From: CAZMYM01 sp964620325
GTDB lineage: Bacteria > Bipolaricaulota > Bipolaricaulia > UBA7950 > UBA9294
Length of the DNA: 64,000 nt
Assembly: GCA_964620325.1 (NCBI GenBank)
Contig: CAZUIM010000003.1
Coordinates: 51,120-115,119 of the forward strand
Direction of reading: 5' to 3'
The translations under genes were made by a program, and so were the position numbers. The notes below the pieces were generated by a model. The model searched no databases, was not told the origin of the DNA, and was given only the letters and a program-made list of their open reading frames with translations. Position 1 is the first letter of the stretch. Every line of letters begins with the position of its first letter. Of this stretch, positions 49,543 to 58,110 are shown in pieces.

Positions 49543-50637
49543 ATGAAACGAAGGGGCTTGTTTGTATTGGGACTGCTCGTATTGGTGGCCATTCCGCTTT
49601 CGGCGATCTCGCTCTGCGACTACCACTCGCCGGAGACGTCGCTGACCGATGTCGGGATGTCGATGAATTATCGATACTTCGACGACGGGGGGACGCCGGA
49701 AGTCGACGTGAATTCGGGGCGAGTCGAGGTCGATTTCAGCCACGTGTACGATTCACCGTCTCTGGGAGGTAGCTTCGCCGGATTGACGAGGATGTCGCTC
49801 GTCGACTACGTCCCTTCGAACTTGCTGGCGCAGGCCTCGGGATCCGTCCGATACTACTTCGACAAGGAGTCGGCGTGGTATGCGTTCGGCGGGACGGAGG
49901 GATCGGCGACGCTCGCGACGCTCACGCTCGATCTTCAAGCAGGGGCGGGCTACGGTCGTTTCACGGACGTGACCCCGATGGCCAAGGCCGTCGACATCGG
50001 GGAGAGGCTCCTGGAGCTGGGGGTCATCGAGGTCGAGCTTTCCGACGACGCGTTGAAGTCCATTGCGGAGGAGATCGGGCGAAGAGCCGAGTATGCCGAG
50101 CTTCGCGATCTGGTCCAGAGCATCGAGGATGCGATTGAGGGCGAGGCGAGCGTCGAGCTCGGATCACAGGCTCTCCTTTGGATCGAGGAGATCGTCGAAC
50201 GATCTGGCGATACGCGGAAATGCGGATGGACGATCCAAGGGGGCGTCGGCTATGAGCTGTTCGATCCGGACGGCGTGGGACGCGACGTGCTGTTCGCCCT
50301 GAGTGCAGACGCCGCATGGTCGATCTCCTCGTCGGACGCGGCAATCGTCCATGCCGGGCTTTCCGGGCCCTTGGCATCGGGGACCGAGATCAGGATCAAC
50401 GTCAACGCAGCGTACGAGCGAGAGGTGACGGAGGACGTCAGATCGGGTCTTCGTCTTGCATGGCAACGAGTGGACCCGGCTTCCGGGACTCCTACGAACA
50501 CGTGGACGGCGTCCGCAACGGTCGCGTTCGAACTCGATCGGAAGGCCATCGGACTCCAAGCGTCGATCGGCCGAGATCCCGGAGACCCCAAGCTGACTGC
50601 GGAGTTCTCCGTTTCCGCATCGATTGACCTGCTGTGA
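49543..50637 (+). CDS. Exported beta-rich protein, probable outer-membrane or surface protein
   Basis: A 364-residue protein with a cleavable signal (KRRGLFVLGLLVLVAIPLSA, cut likely after LSA). The rest alternates short amphipathic strands rich in Ser, Gly and aromatic residues, such as VGMSMNYRYFDDGGTPEVDV, GSVRYYFDKESAWYAFGG and WSISSSDAAIVHAGLSG. It ends with SATVAFELDRKAIGLQASIG and a run of strands in the style of a beta-barrel. A helical insertion is at about 150-205. No known family is recognised. Two cysteines are close in RKCGW and SLCDYH. GAGGTG lies before the ATG at 49543. Confidence 0.6.
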   Translation: MKRRGLFVLGLLVLVAIPLSAISLCDYHSPETSLTDVGMSMNYRYFDDGGTPEVDVNSGRVEVDFSHVYDSPSLGGSFAGLTRMSLVDYVPSNLLAQASGSVRYYFDKESAWYAFGGTEGSATLATLTLDLQAGAGYGRFTDVTPMAKAVDIGERLLELGVIEVELSDDALKSIAEEIGRRAEYAELRDLVQSIEDAIEGEASVELGSQALLWIEEIVERSGDTRKCGWTIQGGVGYELFDPDGVGRDVLFALSADAAWSISSSDAAIVHAGLSGPLASGTEIRINVNAAYEREVTEDVRSGLRLAWQRVDPASGTPTNTWTASATVAFELDRKAIGLQASIGRDPGDPKLTAEFSVSASIDLL

Positions 50638-50680
50638 GTCTTTCTGAGAGCATGGAAGAGTCGGAGAAGGGAGGCGAATG

Positions 50681-51427
50681 ATGTTGCGTTCAGCAAAGGA
50701 GATCATCGGGTACGAGCTCGCTGCGACCGACGGAACGTTCGGTCGATGTAAGGACTTTCTGTTCGATGATCGACAGTGGGGGATCCGCTACATGGTCGCC
50801 GACACGGGAACGTGGCTTCCGGGTCGGAGGGTCCTGATCTCACCGATCTCGCTGGAAGAGCCCGATTGGGACGCGCGGCGTCTCAAGGTCGCGCTCACGC
50901 GTGAGCAGATCGAGAACAGCCCCTCGCTGTCGGAGGACGAGCCGGTTTCGAAGCAATTCGAGATCGACTACTACGGCTACTACGAATGGCCGTTCTACTG
51001 GGTCGGTCCCGGGGTTTGGGGACCGTACGCGTTACCTCGTGATCTGAGACACGAGATCGAAGGCTCCGAGGAACCCGGGAGCGGACGAGCGGAGGATCCA
51101 CATCTTCGCTCCACGCGAGAGGTGACAGGATACAGGGTGGCGGCTGCCGACCGCGAGATCGGCCACATCGACGATCTGATCGTAAGCGACGAGGAATGGA
51201 TCGTCCGGTACATCGTCGTCGACACGCGCAATTGGCTTCCCGGGCGGCGTGTGTTGGTCGATCCGGGATGGTTCACCGGAATCGAGTGGCCTCAGGGAAA
51301 GGCTCACACGGATCTGACGGCCGACGAGATCGAGAACAGCCCGGAGTTCGATCCGAGCGCTCCGATCAACCGGGAGTACGAGAGGAAGTTGTACGACTAC
51401 TACGGACGACCCGTCTATTGGGAGTGA
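50681..51427 (+). CDS. PRC-barrel protein with two repeats
   Basis: A 248-residue protein with two PRC-barrel units. Unit 1 (about 1-85) has RSAKEIIGYELAATDGTFGR, then RYMVADTGTWLPGRRVLISP. Unit 2 (about 140-230) repeats it: RSTREVTGYRVAAADREIGH and RYIVVDTRNWLPGRRVLVDP. Each ends with an EQIENSP or DEIENSP phrase and a Tyr-rich tail (YYGYYEWPFYWVG, YDYYGRPVYW). PRC-barrels act as small adaptor domains for RNA, photosynthetic or partitioning systems; the two-unit Tyr-rich form is common in stress-response proteins of unknown role. I took the ATG at 50681, six bases after GGGAGG. Confidence 0.88.
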   Translation: MLRSAKEIIGYELAATDGTFGRCKDFLFDDRQWGIRYMVADTGTWLPGRRVLISPISLEEPDWDARRLKVALTREQIENSPSLSEDEPVSKQFEIDYYGYYEWPFYWVGPGVWGPYALPRDLRHEIEGSEEPGSGRAEDPHLRSTREVTGYRVAAADREIGHIDDLIVSDEEWIVRYIVVDTRNWLPGRRVLVDPGWFTGIEWPQGKAHTDLTADEIENSPEFDPSAPINREYERKLYDYYGRPVYWE

Positions 51428-51433
51428 TCAGAG

Positions 51434-51874
51434 ATGAAAGCTCGCACCGCTGCGTTGGTGTTCCTGGCGTTGCTGGTCGTCGCCGTCGTCGTGATCGTCG
51501 TGCTGCCCGCCTCCGACCCCTTGGGGGATGCAGAGACCGTCTATTTGGATCTCATGGGGCGCGAAGAGGATTCGGGAACCGCGGCGACGATCCAGGAACA
51601 GCTGAGAGTCGTGCTCAACGAGCGGAACCTCCAGATCGTAGCGGACCGGGAACGAGCGGACGTGGCTCTTGCAATCAGTGCGATCGACCTGAATCTCGGA
51701 GACGTGGAGTTCTCGGTGAGTCGCGGCGAGCTCGCCGGACAAGCGAAGGCCGTCCTGAAGACAACAGACCTTCGGACCGGTCGAGAGCATACAATGGATC
51801 TGATCGTGCGCGTGCGCGACGGTCGGATCAGTGCGTCATTGAAGGCGCGCAAGTTCTACGAGTTCTGGAAGTAG
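51434..51874 (+). CDS. Hypothetical membrane-anchored protein
   Basis: A 146-residue protein with an N-terminal membrane anchor (TAALVFLALLVVAVVVIVVL) and a soluble part outside the membrane. The soluble part looks like a small alpha/beta domain similar to those of lipoproteins that assemble envelope factors (QEQLRVVLNERNLQIVADRE, LAISAIDLNLGDVEF, KAVLKTTDLRTGREH), but no family can be named. It follows the PRC-barrel gene by six bases and precedes dodecin by 22, so it is part of the same operon. Confidence 0.6.
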   Translation: MKARTAALVFLALLVVAVVVIVVLPASDPLGDAETVYLDLMGREEDSGTAATIQEQLRVVLNERNLQIVADRERADVALAISAIDLNLGDVEFSVSRGELAGQAKAVLKTTDLRTGREHTMDLIVRVRDGRISASLKARKFYEFWK

Positions 51875-51896
51875 CGCCCTAAGAGAGGAGGCACAG

Positions 51897-52106
51897 ATGT
51901 CCATTGCGAAGATCATCGAGCTCATCGGAACCTCGAAGGAGAGCTGGGAGGACGCCGCCGAGGCTGCGGTGAAGAAGGCGTCGGAGACGATCCACAACAT
52001 CACCGGAGTGGAGGTCATCGCACAAACGGCCTCGGTGAAGGATGGACGCATCTTCGAGTACCGAACGACGGTTCATGTGGCGTTCCGTCTCGACGAGTCG
52101 GCCTGA
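51897..52106 (+). CDS. Dodecin family protein
   Basis: A 69-residue protein of the flavin-storing dodecin family. It shows the classic form: IAKIIELIGTSKESWEDAAE, AAVKKASETIHNITGVEVI, then AQTASVKDGRIFEYRTTVHV. The length is that of a single complete subunit; twelve of them make a hollow shell that binds FMN, riboflavin or CoA. GAGAGGAGG precedes the ATG. In the operon of PRC-barrel and membrane proteins it is likely a general stress protein. Confidence 0.93.
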   Translation: MSIAKIIELIGTSKESWEDAAEAAVKKASETIHNITGVEVIAQTASVKDGRIFEYRTTVHVAFRLDESA

Positions 52107-52176
52107 GATTCCCGCCGGATTGACCGAATGAACGGCTCTGGGGCACGATGTTCGGCGTATCGTAGGAGGCGATCCG

Positions 52177-52857
52177 ATGGTTGAAGTGACCATGCTCGGG
52201 CGGGTTGCCCTGGCGATCGTTCTTTGTGCCATCATCGGGATGGAGCGAGAGTTCCACGGCCGGCCGGCCGGCTTGCGCACCCATCTTCTCGTCGGGGGCG
52301 GGGCCGCCCTGATCATGATCATCGGCATCACCTTCGCCGAGGGGTACTTCGTGAATACCGACGGGGCCGTGACCTTCGACATCGCGCGACTGGTGGCCGG
52401 CGTCGTCACGGGAATCGGTTTCCTCGGGGCGGGGACAATCATCCGACAGGGCGATTGGGTGCACGGCTTGACGACGGCCGCCTCGGTCTGGTTCGTCGCG
52501 GGAATCGGCATCGCCGCCGGGCTCGGGCTGTACGTCATCGCTGCGGGGGCCGCGGGGGTCGGCTTCCTCGTGCTGTTCGGCATCTCGCGGTTGGAGGCCC
52601 GGCTGCCGAATCTCGTTCGACGTACGATGATCCTGGAGATTCCGGGAGAGACCGATCCCGAGATTCGCGGGAAGATTCGCCGCCTCTGCGCCGCGCGCGG
52701 TGTTCGCACGCGCCTCCTGTCGTGGGAGGCGGACGAGGAGTCGGACGCAGCGAAGATCACGATGCTGCTCATCTACTGGCGGGACGTCGATGTGGTCTCG
52801 CTGGCCGACGAGATACGGGATGCGACCGGTGCGGCGAGTGTCGAGATCGGGCGCTAA
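52177..52857 (+). CDS. MgtC/SapB family membrane protein
   Basis: A 226-residue protein with four or five N-terminal membrane helices. It has the family signature IGMEREFHGRPAGLRTHLLV and TGIGFLGAGTIIRQGDWVHG, followed by LTTAASVWFVAGIGIAAGLG. The C-terminal 75 residues form a soluble ACT-like domain (RTMILEIPGETDPEIRGKIR). MgtC proteins help in survival at low magnesium and modulate the membrane ATPase; direct magnesium transport is disputed. AGGAGG precedes the ATG. It is in line with the dodecin and site-2 protease genes. Confidence 0.93.
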   Translation: MVEVTMLGRVALAIVLCAIIGMEREFHGRPAGLRTHLLVGGGAALIMIIGITFAEGYFVNTDGAVTFDIARLVAGVVTGIGFLGAGTIIRQGDWVHGLTTAASVWFVAGIGIAAGLGLYVIAAGAAGVGFLVLFGISRLEARLPNLVRRTMILEIPGETDPEIRGKIRRLCAARGVRTRLLSWEADEESDAAKITMLLIYWRDVDVVSLADEIRDATGAASVEIGR

Positions 52858-52990
52858 TCGGCCGGAAAGACTGGCATCGCGGCTCGCCGGATTGCACCGG
52901 AGTCGGAAGCGCGAAGCGACACGAGCTGGAGCGGAGCACATCGCTTGCCGGGAGTCCGATCGTGCGCTGTTGGGAGGTGAGTGCTGAGTC

Positions 52991-54118
52991 ATGTTCGGGA
53001 AGTCAATCACGTTATTCCGCTTGTTTGGATTCAGGGTTCGTGTCGACCTGAGCTGGCTCGTGATCGCCGTCCTCGTGACGTGGTCGCTGGCCGCGGGGGT
53101 GTTCCCCACCTACTACCCGAGTCTTTCCTCCTCGACGTACTGGTGGATGGGGATCGTTGGTGCTTTGGGGCTGTTCGCATCGGTCGTCGTTCACGAGTTC
53201 GCCCACTCGTTGGTCGCCCGAAGGTTTGGACTGCCGATGCGCGGGATCACCCTATTCATCTTCGGTGGCGTCGCCGAGATGGAAGACGAGCCTCGACAGC
53301 CGGGGGCGGAGTTCTTCATGGCCGTCGCCGGCCCGGTCACCAGCGTCCTCCTCGGACTGATTCTGTTGGGGTTCACGGCGGTCGTGCCGGCGGCCCGTTG
53401 GCCGGTGACGATCTACGGGGTCGTGAGCTACTTGGGTACGATCAACCTCGTCCTCGCCGGGTTCAACCTGCTCCCCGCGTTCCCCCTAGACGGGGGTCGC
53501 CTGTTGCGGGCGGCCCTTTGGAAGTGGACGGGGGATCTGCGGCGCGCGACGAGGATCGCGAGCAACATCGCCTCGGTGATCGGCTTCGGCTTGATCGGAC
53601 TGGGAATCGCCTTCTTCATCCGAGGCGCGTTGATCGGAGGGGTCTGGTGGTTCATCATCGGGTTGTTCGTCCGTCAGTCCGCCTCAGGAGCATACCGAAA
53701 CGTTCTCGTTCGCGAGGTCCTGCAAGGTGAGCCTCTGGAACGTTTCATGAATCCTGGCCCCGTCACGGTCCCCGCGTCGATCACCATCCAAGAGCTCGTG
53801 GAGGAGTACATCTATCGTCATCACTTCAAGATGTTCCCCGTCGTCGAAGGAACGCTTCGAGGCTGCATCACCACGGCGGACGTGAAACAGATCCCGCGGG
53901 CCGATTGGAAGCGCGAGAAGGTCGAGGATCACCTGGATGCCTGCTCATCGGAGAACAGCGTCTCGTCCGAGACGGACGCGCTCGACGCCCTCCGGCTGAT
54001 GCAGCGAACGAACAAGAGCCGGCTGTTGGTGATCGATGCCGGCGAACTCGTCGGCGTCCTGACTTTGAAGGACCTGCTCGGTTTCCTGTCGTTGAAGCTG
54101 GGATTGGAGGGGCGATGA
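52991..54118 (+). CDS. Site-2 protease (M50B) with CBS domains
   Basis: A 375-residue intramembrane zinc metalloprotease. The zinc site is VVVHEFAHSLVARRFG (His68, His72), and the third ligand is in LLPAFPLDGGRLLRAALW. Six membrane helices are followed by a pair of CBS domains (about 250-370, with NPGPVTVPASITIQELVEEY and NKSRLLVIDAGELVGVLTLK), which bind adenine nucleotides. This is the S2P-CBS form found in many bacteria and archaea. It presumably cuts a membrane-bound regulator in answer to energy state. The ATG at 52991 has GGGAGG ahead of it, about 15 bases away. Confidence 0.93.
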   Translation: MFGKSITLFRLFGFRVRVDLSWLVIAVLVTWSLAAGVFPTYYPSLSSSTYWWMGIVGALGLFASVVVHEFAHSLVARRFGLPMRGITLFIFGGVAEMEDEPRQPGAEFFMAVAGPVTSVLLGLILLGFTAVVPAARWPVTIYGVVSYLGTINLVLAGFNLLPAFPLDGGRLLRAALWKWTGDLRRATRIASNIASVIGFGLIGLGIAFFIRGALIGGVWWFIIGLFVRQSASGAYRNVLVREVLQGEPLERFMNPGPVTVPASITIQELVEEYIYRHHFKMFPVVEGTLRGCITTADVKQIPRADWKREKVEDHLDACSSENSVSSETDALDALRLMQRTNKSRLLVIDAGELVGVLTLKDLLGFLSLKLGLEGR

Positions 54119-54186
54119 CCTCGGGAAAGGCGGGCGATAGCCGGCCTGAACAGGGCTGGACTCCGCCGATTGAGCGGGAGGCGTAG
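54115..54186 (+). CDS. Possible 23-codon leader or coupling peptide
   Basis: An ATG overlaps the stop of the site-2 protease gene (ATGA), and the reading MTSGKAGDSRPEQGWTPPIE ends at TAG 54184-54186, four bases before the AI-2E family gene start. Its own stop region carries the ribosome site GGGAGGCGTAGGGA of the next gene. It could be a coupling peptide that carries ribosomes across the gap, or mere chance; there is no homology to judge by. Confidence 0.25.
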   Translation: MTSGKAGDSRPEQGWTPPIEREA

Positions 54187-54189
54187 GGA

Positions 54190-55269
54190 GTGCCAGTTCC
54201 TCAGCGCCGGTCATTTCGCAGTCTGCTCACAATCGCCGCGGCGGTCGCCGCGATCGTCGCCCTTTCGTACTGGTTTCGGCCTCTGTTCGTCGCGTTCGCC
54301 TCGCTCCTCGCGGGAATCCTGCTCGCGATCCTTCTCGATGCTCCGATCGGATGGTTGAGGCAGCGACTCAGGATTCACCGAAACCTCGCCGTCGGGATCG
54401 TCATCTTCGTCGCCCTTGTCGTCTTGGGCGGCTTTCTCTGGGCGGTCGGCCCGCCGTTCGCCTCACAGCTCAGCCAACTCGCCGCTCGGATGCCGGACGC
54501 GGTCGAGGCCGTACGCGGCTTTCTCGTCCAATTCGAGTGGGGCAAGAACATCGTCGCACTTCTTCCGGAAGTTAGCCGGTTCGGCGAGTTTGCTCCCCAG
54601 ATCATCGGTGGGATCTCCCAGGCGTTCTCTTCGACGATCGAGAGCATCGTCGGAACGCTCGTCGCCCTGTTTATCGGGGCCTATCTGGTGGTCGACCCGA
54701 AGCTCTACATCGAGGGGGCACTGAAGCTGTTCCGGAGCGATCGGCGGGCGCGGATGCGCGAAGTTCTGGCGGGGATGAACAGGGCGCTGCGCTGGTGGCT
54801 CGTCGGTCGATTCGCCTCGATGATCCTCGTCGGCGCGTTGACCATCGCCGCGTTGCTCGTGATGGGCGTTCCTTTGGCGCTGGGATTGGGGCTGCTCGCC
54901 GGGCTTCTCGGTCTCATTCCCTACGTCGGGCCGATACTGGCGGCGCTACCCGCGATACTCATCGCCGTTTCGCAAACGCCGATTCTGGCCCTGTACGTTG
55001 TCATCGTCTACACCGGAATCCAGGTCGTCGAGAATTACCTCATTACACCGATCGTGCAGCGCAAACTCGTCCGGCTGGCTCCCGTGGTCGTCATCGTCGC
55101 GCAGGTCATTCTCGGCCTGACGTTCGGCCTGATCGGCGCCCTGCTGGCGACGCCGATCGCGATCATCGTGATCGTCGCCGTACAGATGCTTCACGTCGAG
55201 GACGAGCTTGGCGATACCGTCCGGATTCTCGGGACCACGGGTCACGAAAGCACCGGGACGACGCCATGA
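54190..55269 (+). CDS. AI-2E family membrane transporter
   Basis: A 359-residue protein with eight predicted helices in the arrangement of the AI-2E (TqsA/YdiK/PerM) family. Signatures are FRPLFVAFASLLAGILLAIL near the start, LVALFIGAYLVVDPKLYIEG in the middle, LAGLLGLIPYVGPILAALPA and the ending LGLTFGLIGALLATPIAIIV. Members export small molecules or act in sodium/proton antiport; the substrate cannot be told. The GTG at 54190 follows GGGAGGCGTAGGGA. It overlaps the ZIP-like gene as ATGA. Confidence 0.92.
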   Translation: MPVPQRRSFRSLLTIAAAVAAIVALSYWFRPLFVAFASLLAGILLAILLDAPIGWLRQRLRIHRNLAVGIVIFVALVVLGGFLWAVGPPFASQLSQLAARMPDAVEAVRGFLVQFEWGKNIVALLPEVSRFGEFAPQIIGGISQAFSSTIESIVGTLVALFIGAYLVVDPKLYIEGALKLFRSDRRARMREVLAGMNRALRWWLVGRFASMILVGALTIAALLVMGVPLALGLGLLAGLLGLIPYVGPILAALPAILIAVSQTPILALYVVIVYTGIQVVENYLITPIVQRKLVRLAPVVVIVAQVILGLTFGLIGALLATPIAIIVIVAVQMLHVEDELGDTVRILGTTGHESTGTTP

Positions 55270-55976
55270 GCAAGGCGCTCACGATCGCGATGTACTGCTG
55301 GGCCGCCGGTTTCGCCTCGTTCGTCGGAGCGGGGGCCGCGCGGCTTCTTTCCATCCAGAGAAGCGAGGCGGCGCGGGAGATCACCCACGGCGTCGTGGCG
55401 TTCGGCGGCGGCATTCTCATGGCTGCAGTCGCCTTCGCGTTGGTTCCGGAGGGGATGGCACTCCTTCCGCTCTGGATGGCGGTTCCGATCTTCTTCGTCG
55501 GCTCAGTGGTCTTTGCATACGCTGATGAGCGACTGAACAGACGGGGAAACCCGAGATCGCAGCTCATGGCGATGATCTTGGATTACCTGCCGGAGGCGGT
55601 CAGTCTCGGCGCCGTCTTTCCCCACAAACCGCAACTGGGGGTCCTGTTGGCCGTCTTCATCGGCGCCCAGAATCTGCCGGAAGGCTTTGCAGCATTTCGC
55701 GAGATGACCGGTGCGAACGCTTCGGTCGCTCGTGTTCTGCGTCGGATGTTCTTCCTGAGTCTTCTCGGGCCGGGCGCCGGCCTGTTCGGCTACTTCTTTC
55801 TGCAGTCAAATCACCGGGTGGTCGGTGCGTTGATGCTCCTGTCCGGCGGTGGCATCCTGTATCTCGTCTTTCGAGACATCGCTCCAAGAGCTCGAATGAA
55901 GCGACACTGGTCGCCAACGCTTGGGGCGACGCTCGGCTTCATCCTCGGAATGGTCGGTGAAAGGCTCCTCAGCTAG
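55266..55976 (+). CDS. ZIP-family-like metal transporter
   Basis: A 236-residue protein with seven to eight helices. The ZIP metal-site motifs are partly recognisable: DYLPEAVSLGAVF (in ZIP proteins H-N-x-P-E-G) and FIGAQNLPEGFAAFREM. In each the leading histidine is replaced (Asp/Tyr and Gln), while the P-E-G/P-E-A glutamate stays. This suggests metal specificity different from zinc or weak transport. The ATG at 55266 overlaps the AI-2E gene stop. It is last in the envelope/transport run. Confidence 0.82.
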   Translation: MSKALTIAMYCWAAGFASFVGAGAARLLSIQRSEAAREITHGVVAFGGGILMAAVAFALVPEGMALLPLWMAVPIFFVGSVVFAYADERLNRRGNPRSQLMAMILDYLPEAVSLGAVFPHKPQLGVLLAVFIGAQNLPEGFAAFREMTGANASVARVLRRMFFLSLLGPGAGLFGYFFLQSNHRVVGALMLLSGGGILYLVFRDIAPRARMKRHWSPTLGATLGFILGMVGERLLS

Positions 55977-55998
55977 GACGACGAGCCGAGCCGACCGC

Positions 55999-56027
55999 TT
56001 GACGCTGCTCGACGCTTTTCATACGGT
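55999..56027 (+). promoter_or_regulatory. Candidate promoter before the exported protein gene at 56094
   Basis: TTGACG (55999-56004) and TACGGT (56022-56027) with a 17-base spacer, about 65 bases before the gene start. Confidence 0.45.
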
Positions 56028-56093
56028 AAAGATGCGACAGGCTGTGGACCTCTGCGAATTGAGACCTGAGCCGAACGACAGAGGAGGTGGCGG

Positions 56094-56801
56094 ATGGACT
56101 CAGGCAGAAAGTGTCACGAAAGCAGACGGGTGCTGGCGATCGTCGCTCTCGCCTCCATTCTTGTACTGGCGGGGCTACCGATCCTCGGTCAAGAGCGGGT
56201 GAATTGGACGCCGTTCCTGGAGCGGTTGCAGGAGCAGCCCGACCAAGAGGCGCTGACCGAACTTGTGATCGACGCGCTCGCCCGGTTCGAGCAGAATCTC
56301 TCTGTTCTGGACCCGAGCCGCACAATCCTGGCGTGTGCAGGCGGAGGATGCCTGCGGCCCATCCTGTTGACCCCTCCGAACCGACTCGTGGCGGGGCAGA
56401 CGCGCAGTGGCCCGAGCCGCTCGTACAACGTCGGCGAGATCGTCGGCCTGATCGGAGGATTCGGCGGCACAATCGCTCGCGACCTCGAGGGTTTCTTCCT
56501 TCTGAGAGCGACCTCGGACGGTTCGATCGGCCTGCTCGATGCGGCGGGCGAGGAGGTCAAGACCTTCGCTGCTGCTCACGTGGATCAAGTGAGCGTCACG
56601 CCGATTCCGATCCCCGACCCGGAAGGCGAAAGCCTCTTGCTCTCCTCGCGGGCCTTCGAACGGCGAATCGAAATCGAGTCACCGGCCCCCGCCGTGGTCG
56701 TCGGAGGATCCCGCGCCGCGAGCACCTTCAGCATCGGGCGCATCGACGAGAACGGCCTGTTCTCAGGGATCATCTTCTCCGGCGATGTCCCGGAATCGTA
56801 G
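56094..56801 (+). CDS. Exported hypothetical protein
   Basis: A 235-residue protein with an N-terminal signal (RVLAIVALASILVLAGLPIL). The mature part is mostly beta strands and short helices, with a conserved-looking cysteine pair in ILACAGGGCLRPILL. The region EIVGLIGGFGGTIARDLEGF resembles a small hydrophobic turn. No family is recognised. GGAGGTGGCGG precedes the ATG. It is a single gene between a promoter and the methyltransferase gene. Confidence 0.6.
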   Translation: MDSGRKCHESRRVLAIVALASILVLAGLPILGQERVNWTPFLERLQEQPDQEALTELVIDALARFEQNLSVLDPSRTILACAGGGCLRPILLTPPNRLVAGQTRSGPSRSYNVGEIVGLIGGFGGTIARDLEGFFLLRATSDGSIGLLDAAGEEVKTFAAAHVDQVSVTPIPIPDPEGESLLLSSRAFERRIEIESPAPAVVVGGSRAASTFSIGRIDENGLFSGIIFSGDVPES

Positions 56802-56889
56802 CGCACGGACGCCGATTCGCTCGGTCGTTGGACGAGCCGGTTGAACGCGTCAGACGGACGAGGCGACCCATTCACGGTAGGATCTCCGC

Positions 56890-57777
56890 ATGAACCGCTT
56901 CGAGCAGGTGTTGAGAGATGAGCACGTGCTGATCTCCGACGGTGGAATGGGGACGATGATCGAGCAGCGAGGGCCGGCCCGCGGTCTTCCTCCGTCGGCC
57001 TCTCCCGAGCGTGTTCTCCTCGAGTCTCCGGAGACGATCGCATCGATTCACGCCGACTACGTTGCAGCCGGCGCGAGGGCGATTCTGACCTGTACGTTCG
57101 GATCTTCCCGCCCGCGACTGGCGAAGCTCGGCCTGGAGAACGAGTTCGAGAGGGTCCACCGCACCGCCGCAGATGTGGCCCGACAGGCCGCCGGGGCCGA
57201 CCGAATCGTGATCGGTTCCCTGGGGCCGCTCGGGGAATTGCTGTCGCCGATGGGGAAGCTCTCACATGAAGCCGCCGCGACGCTCTACACGGAGCGCGTG
57301 GAAGCACTGGCGGCGTCAGGGAACGTCGATGCGATCCTTCTTGAAACGCAGTACGACCTTCGAGAAGTCGAGGCCGGTCTCGAAGCCGTCCGCTCTTCCT
57401 GCGAACTTCCGGTCATTGCGACCATGTCGTTCGACACGCACGGTCGAACGATGATGGGCGTATCACCCGAAGAAATGGCCTCGGCGCTCGCTGCGTGGGG
57501 GGTCGAGATCATCGGGGCGAACTGCGGCCGGTCGATGGAGGAGACGCTCGAGGCCGTCCGTCGGATTCGTACCGCGTCACCGCGTGCGGTCGTCTGGGCG
57601 AAGCCGAACGCCGGTCTTCCGAGGGTGGTCGACGGCCGCGCCACCTACGATCTGCTTCCCGAGGAATTCGGTCGCTGGGCGAAGCGATTTGCGGACGAGG
57701 GAGTGAAGGTCTTCGGCGGCTGCTGCGGAACGACACCGGCGCATATCGAGGCGGTGGACGAGGCGCTTTCAGGTTGA
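56890..57777 (+). CDS. Homocysteine S-methyltransferase family protein
   Basis: A 295-residue TIM-barrel methyltransferase that moves a methyl group to homocysteine to make methionine. It starts with LISDGGMGTMIEQRG. The zinc-binding cysteines are in IIGANCGRSMEE and VKVFGGCCGTTPAHIEAV, as in MetH module 1 and MHT enzymes. The methyl donor (betaine, S-methylmethionine or a corrinoid protein) cannot be read. The gene stands alone with a short gap to the next. Confidence 0.92.
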   Translation: MNRFEQVLRDEHVLISDGGMGTMIEQRGPARGLPPSASPERVLLESPETIASIHADYVAAGARAILTCTFGSSRPRLAKLGLENEFERVHRTAADVARQAAGADRIVIGSLGPLGELLSPMGKLSHEAAATLYTERVEALAASGNVDAILLETQYDLREVEAGLEAVRSSCELPVIATMSFDTHGRTMMGVSPEEMASALAAWGVEIIGANCGRSMEETLEAVRRIRTASPRAVVWAKPNAGLPRVVDGRATYDLLPEEFGRWAKRFADEGVKVFGGCCGTTPAHIEAVDEALSG

Positions 57778-58110
57778 CCTCCCCGGTCGGCCGGCAGAGC
57801 GAATCGCGAGACGACGTTCGACGGCGCGCGGTGGAGACGGGATGGCTGACGCGACGGCGCTTGCCGCGAGGCCAAGCTGGGTCGCAGAAGGCGCTCCTCT
57901 TCTCCTCGGAATCTCTTCCCACGGCTGTCGTCTCCCGGTCGGACGTTTCAGGTGCGTCGAGCGAAGTGCCGGAGCCTCGTGTTCCGGCGGGCGGCGTCGC
58001 ACGGGCTGACTGAATCCGCAAGAGCCCGGGTGGCCCGCAGACGTCCGGGTTCGAGACGTTCCCATCAGGTACCATGGCTCCACGATCCTTTGATCGGCAG
58101 AGGAGACACC

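Noticed and set aside
52015..53109. A 364-codon open frame on the minus strand
   Set aside because: Antisense to dodecin and MgtC, both certain genes.
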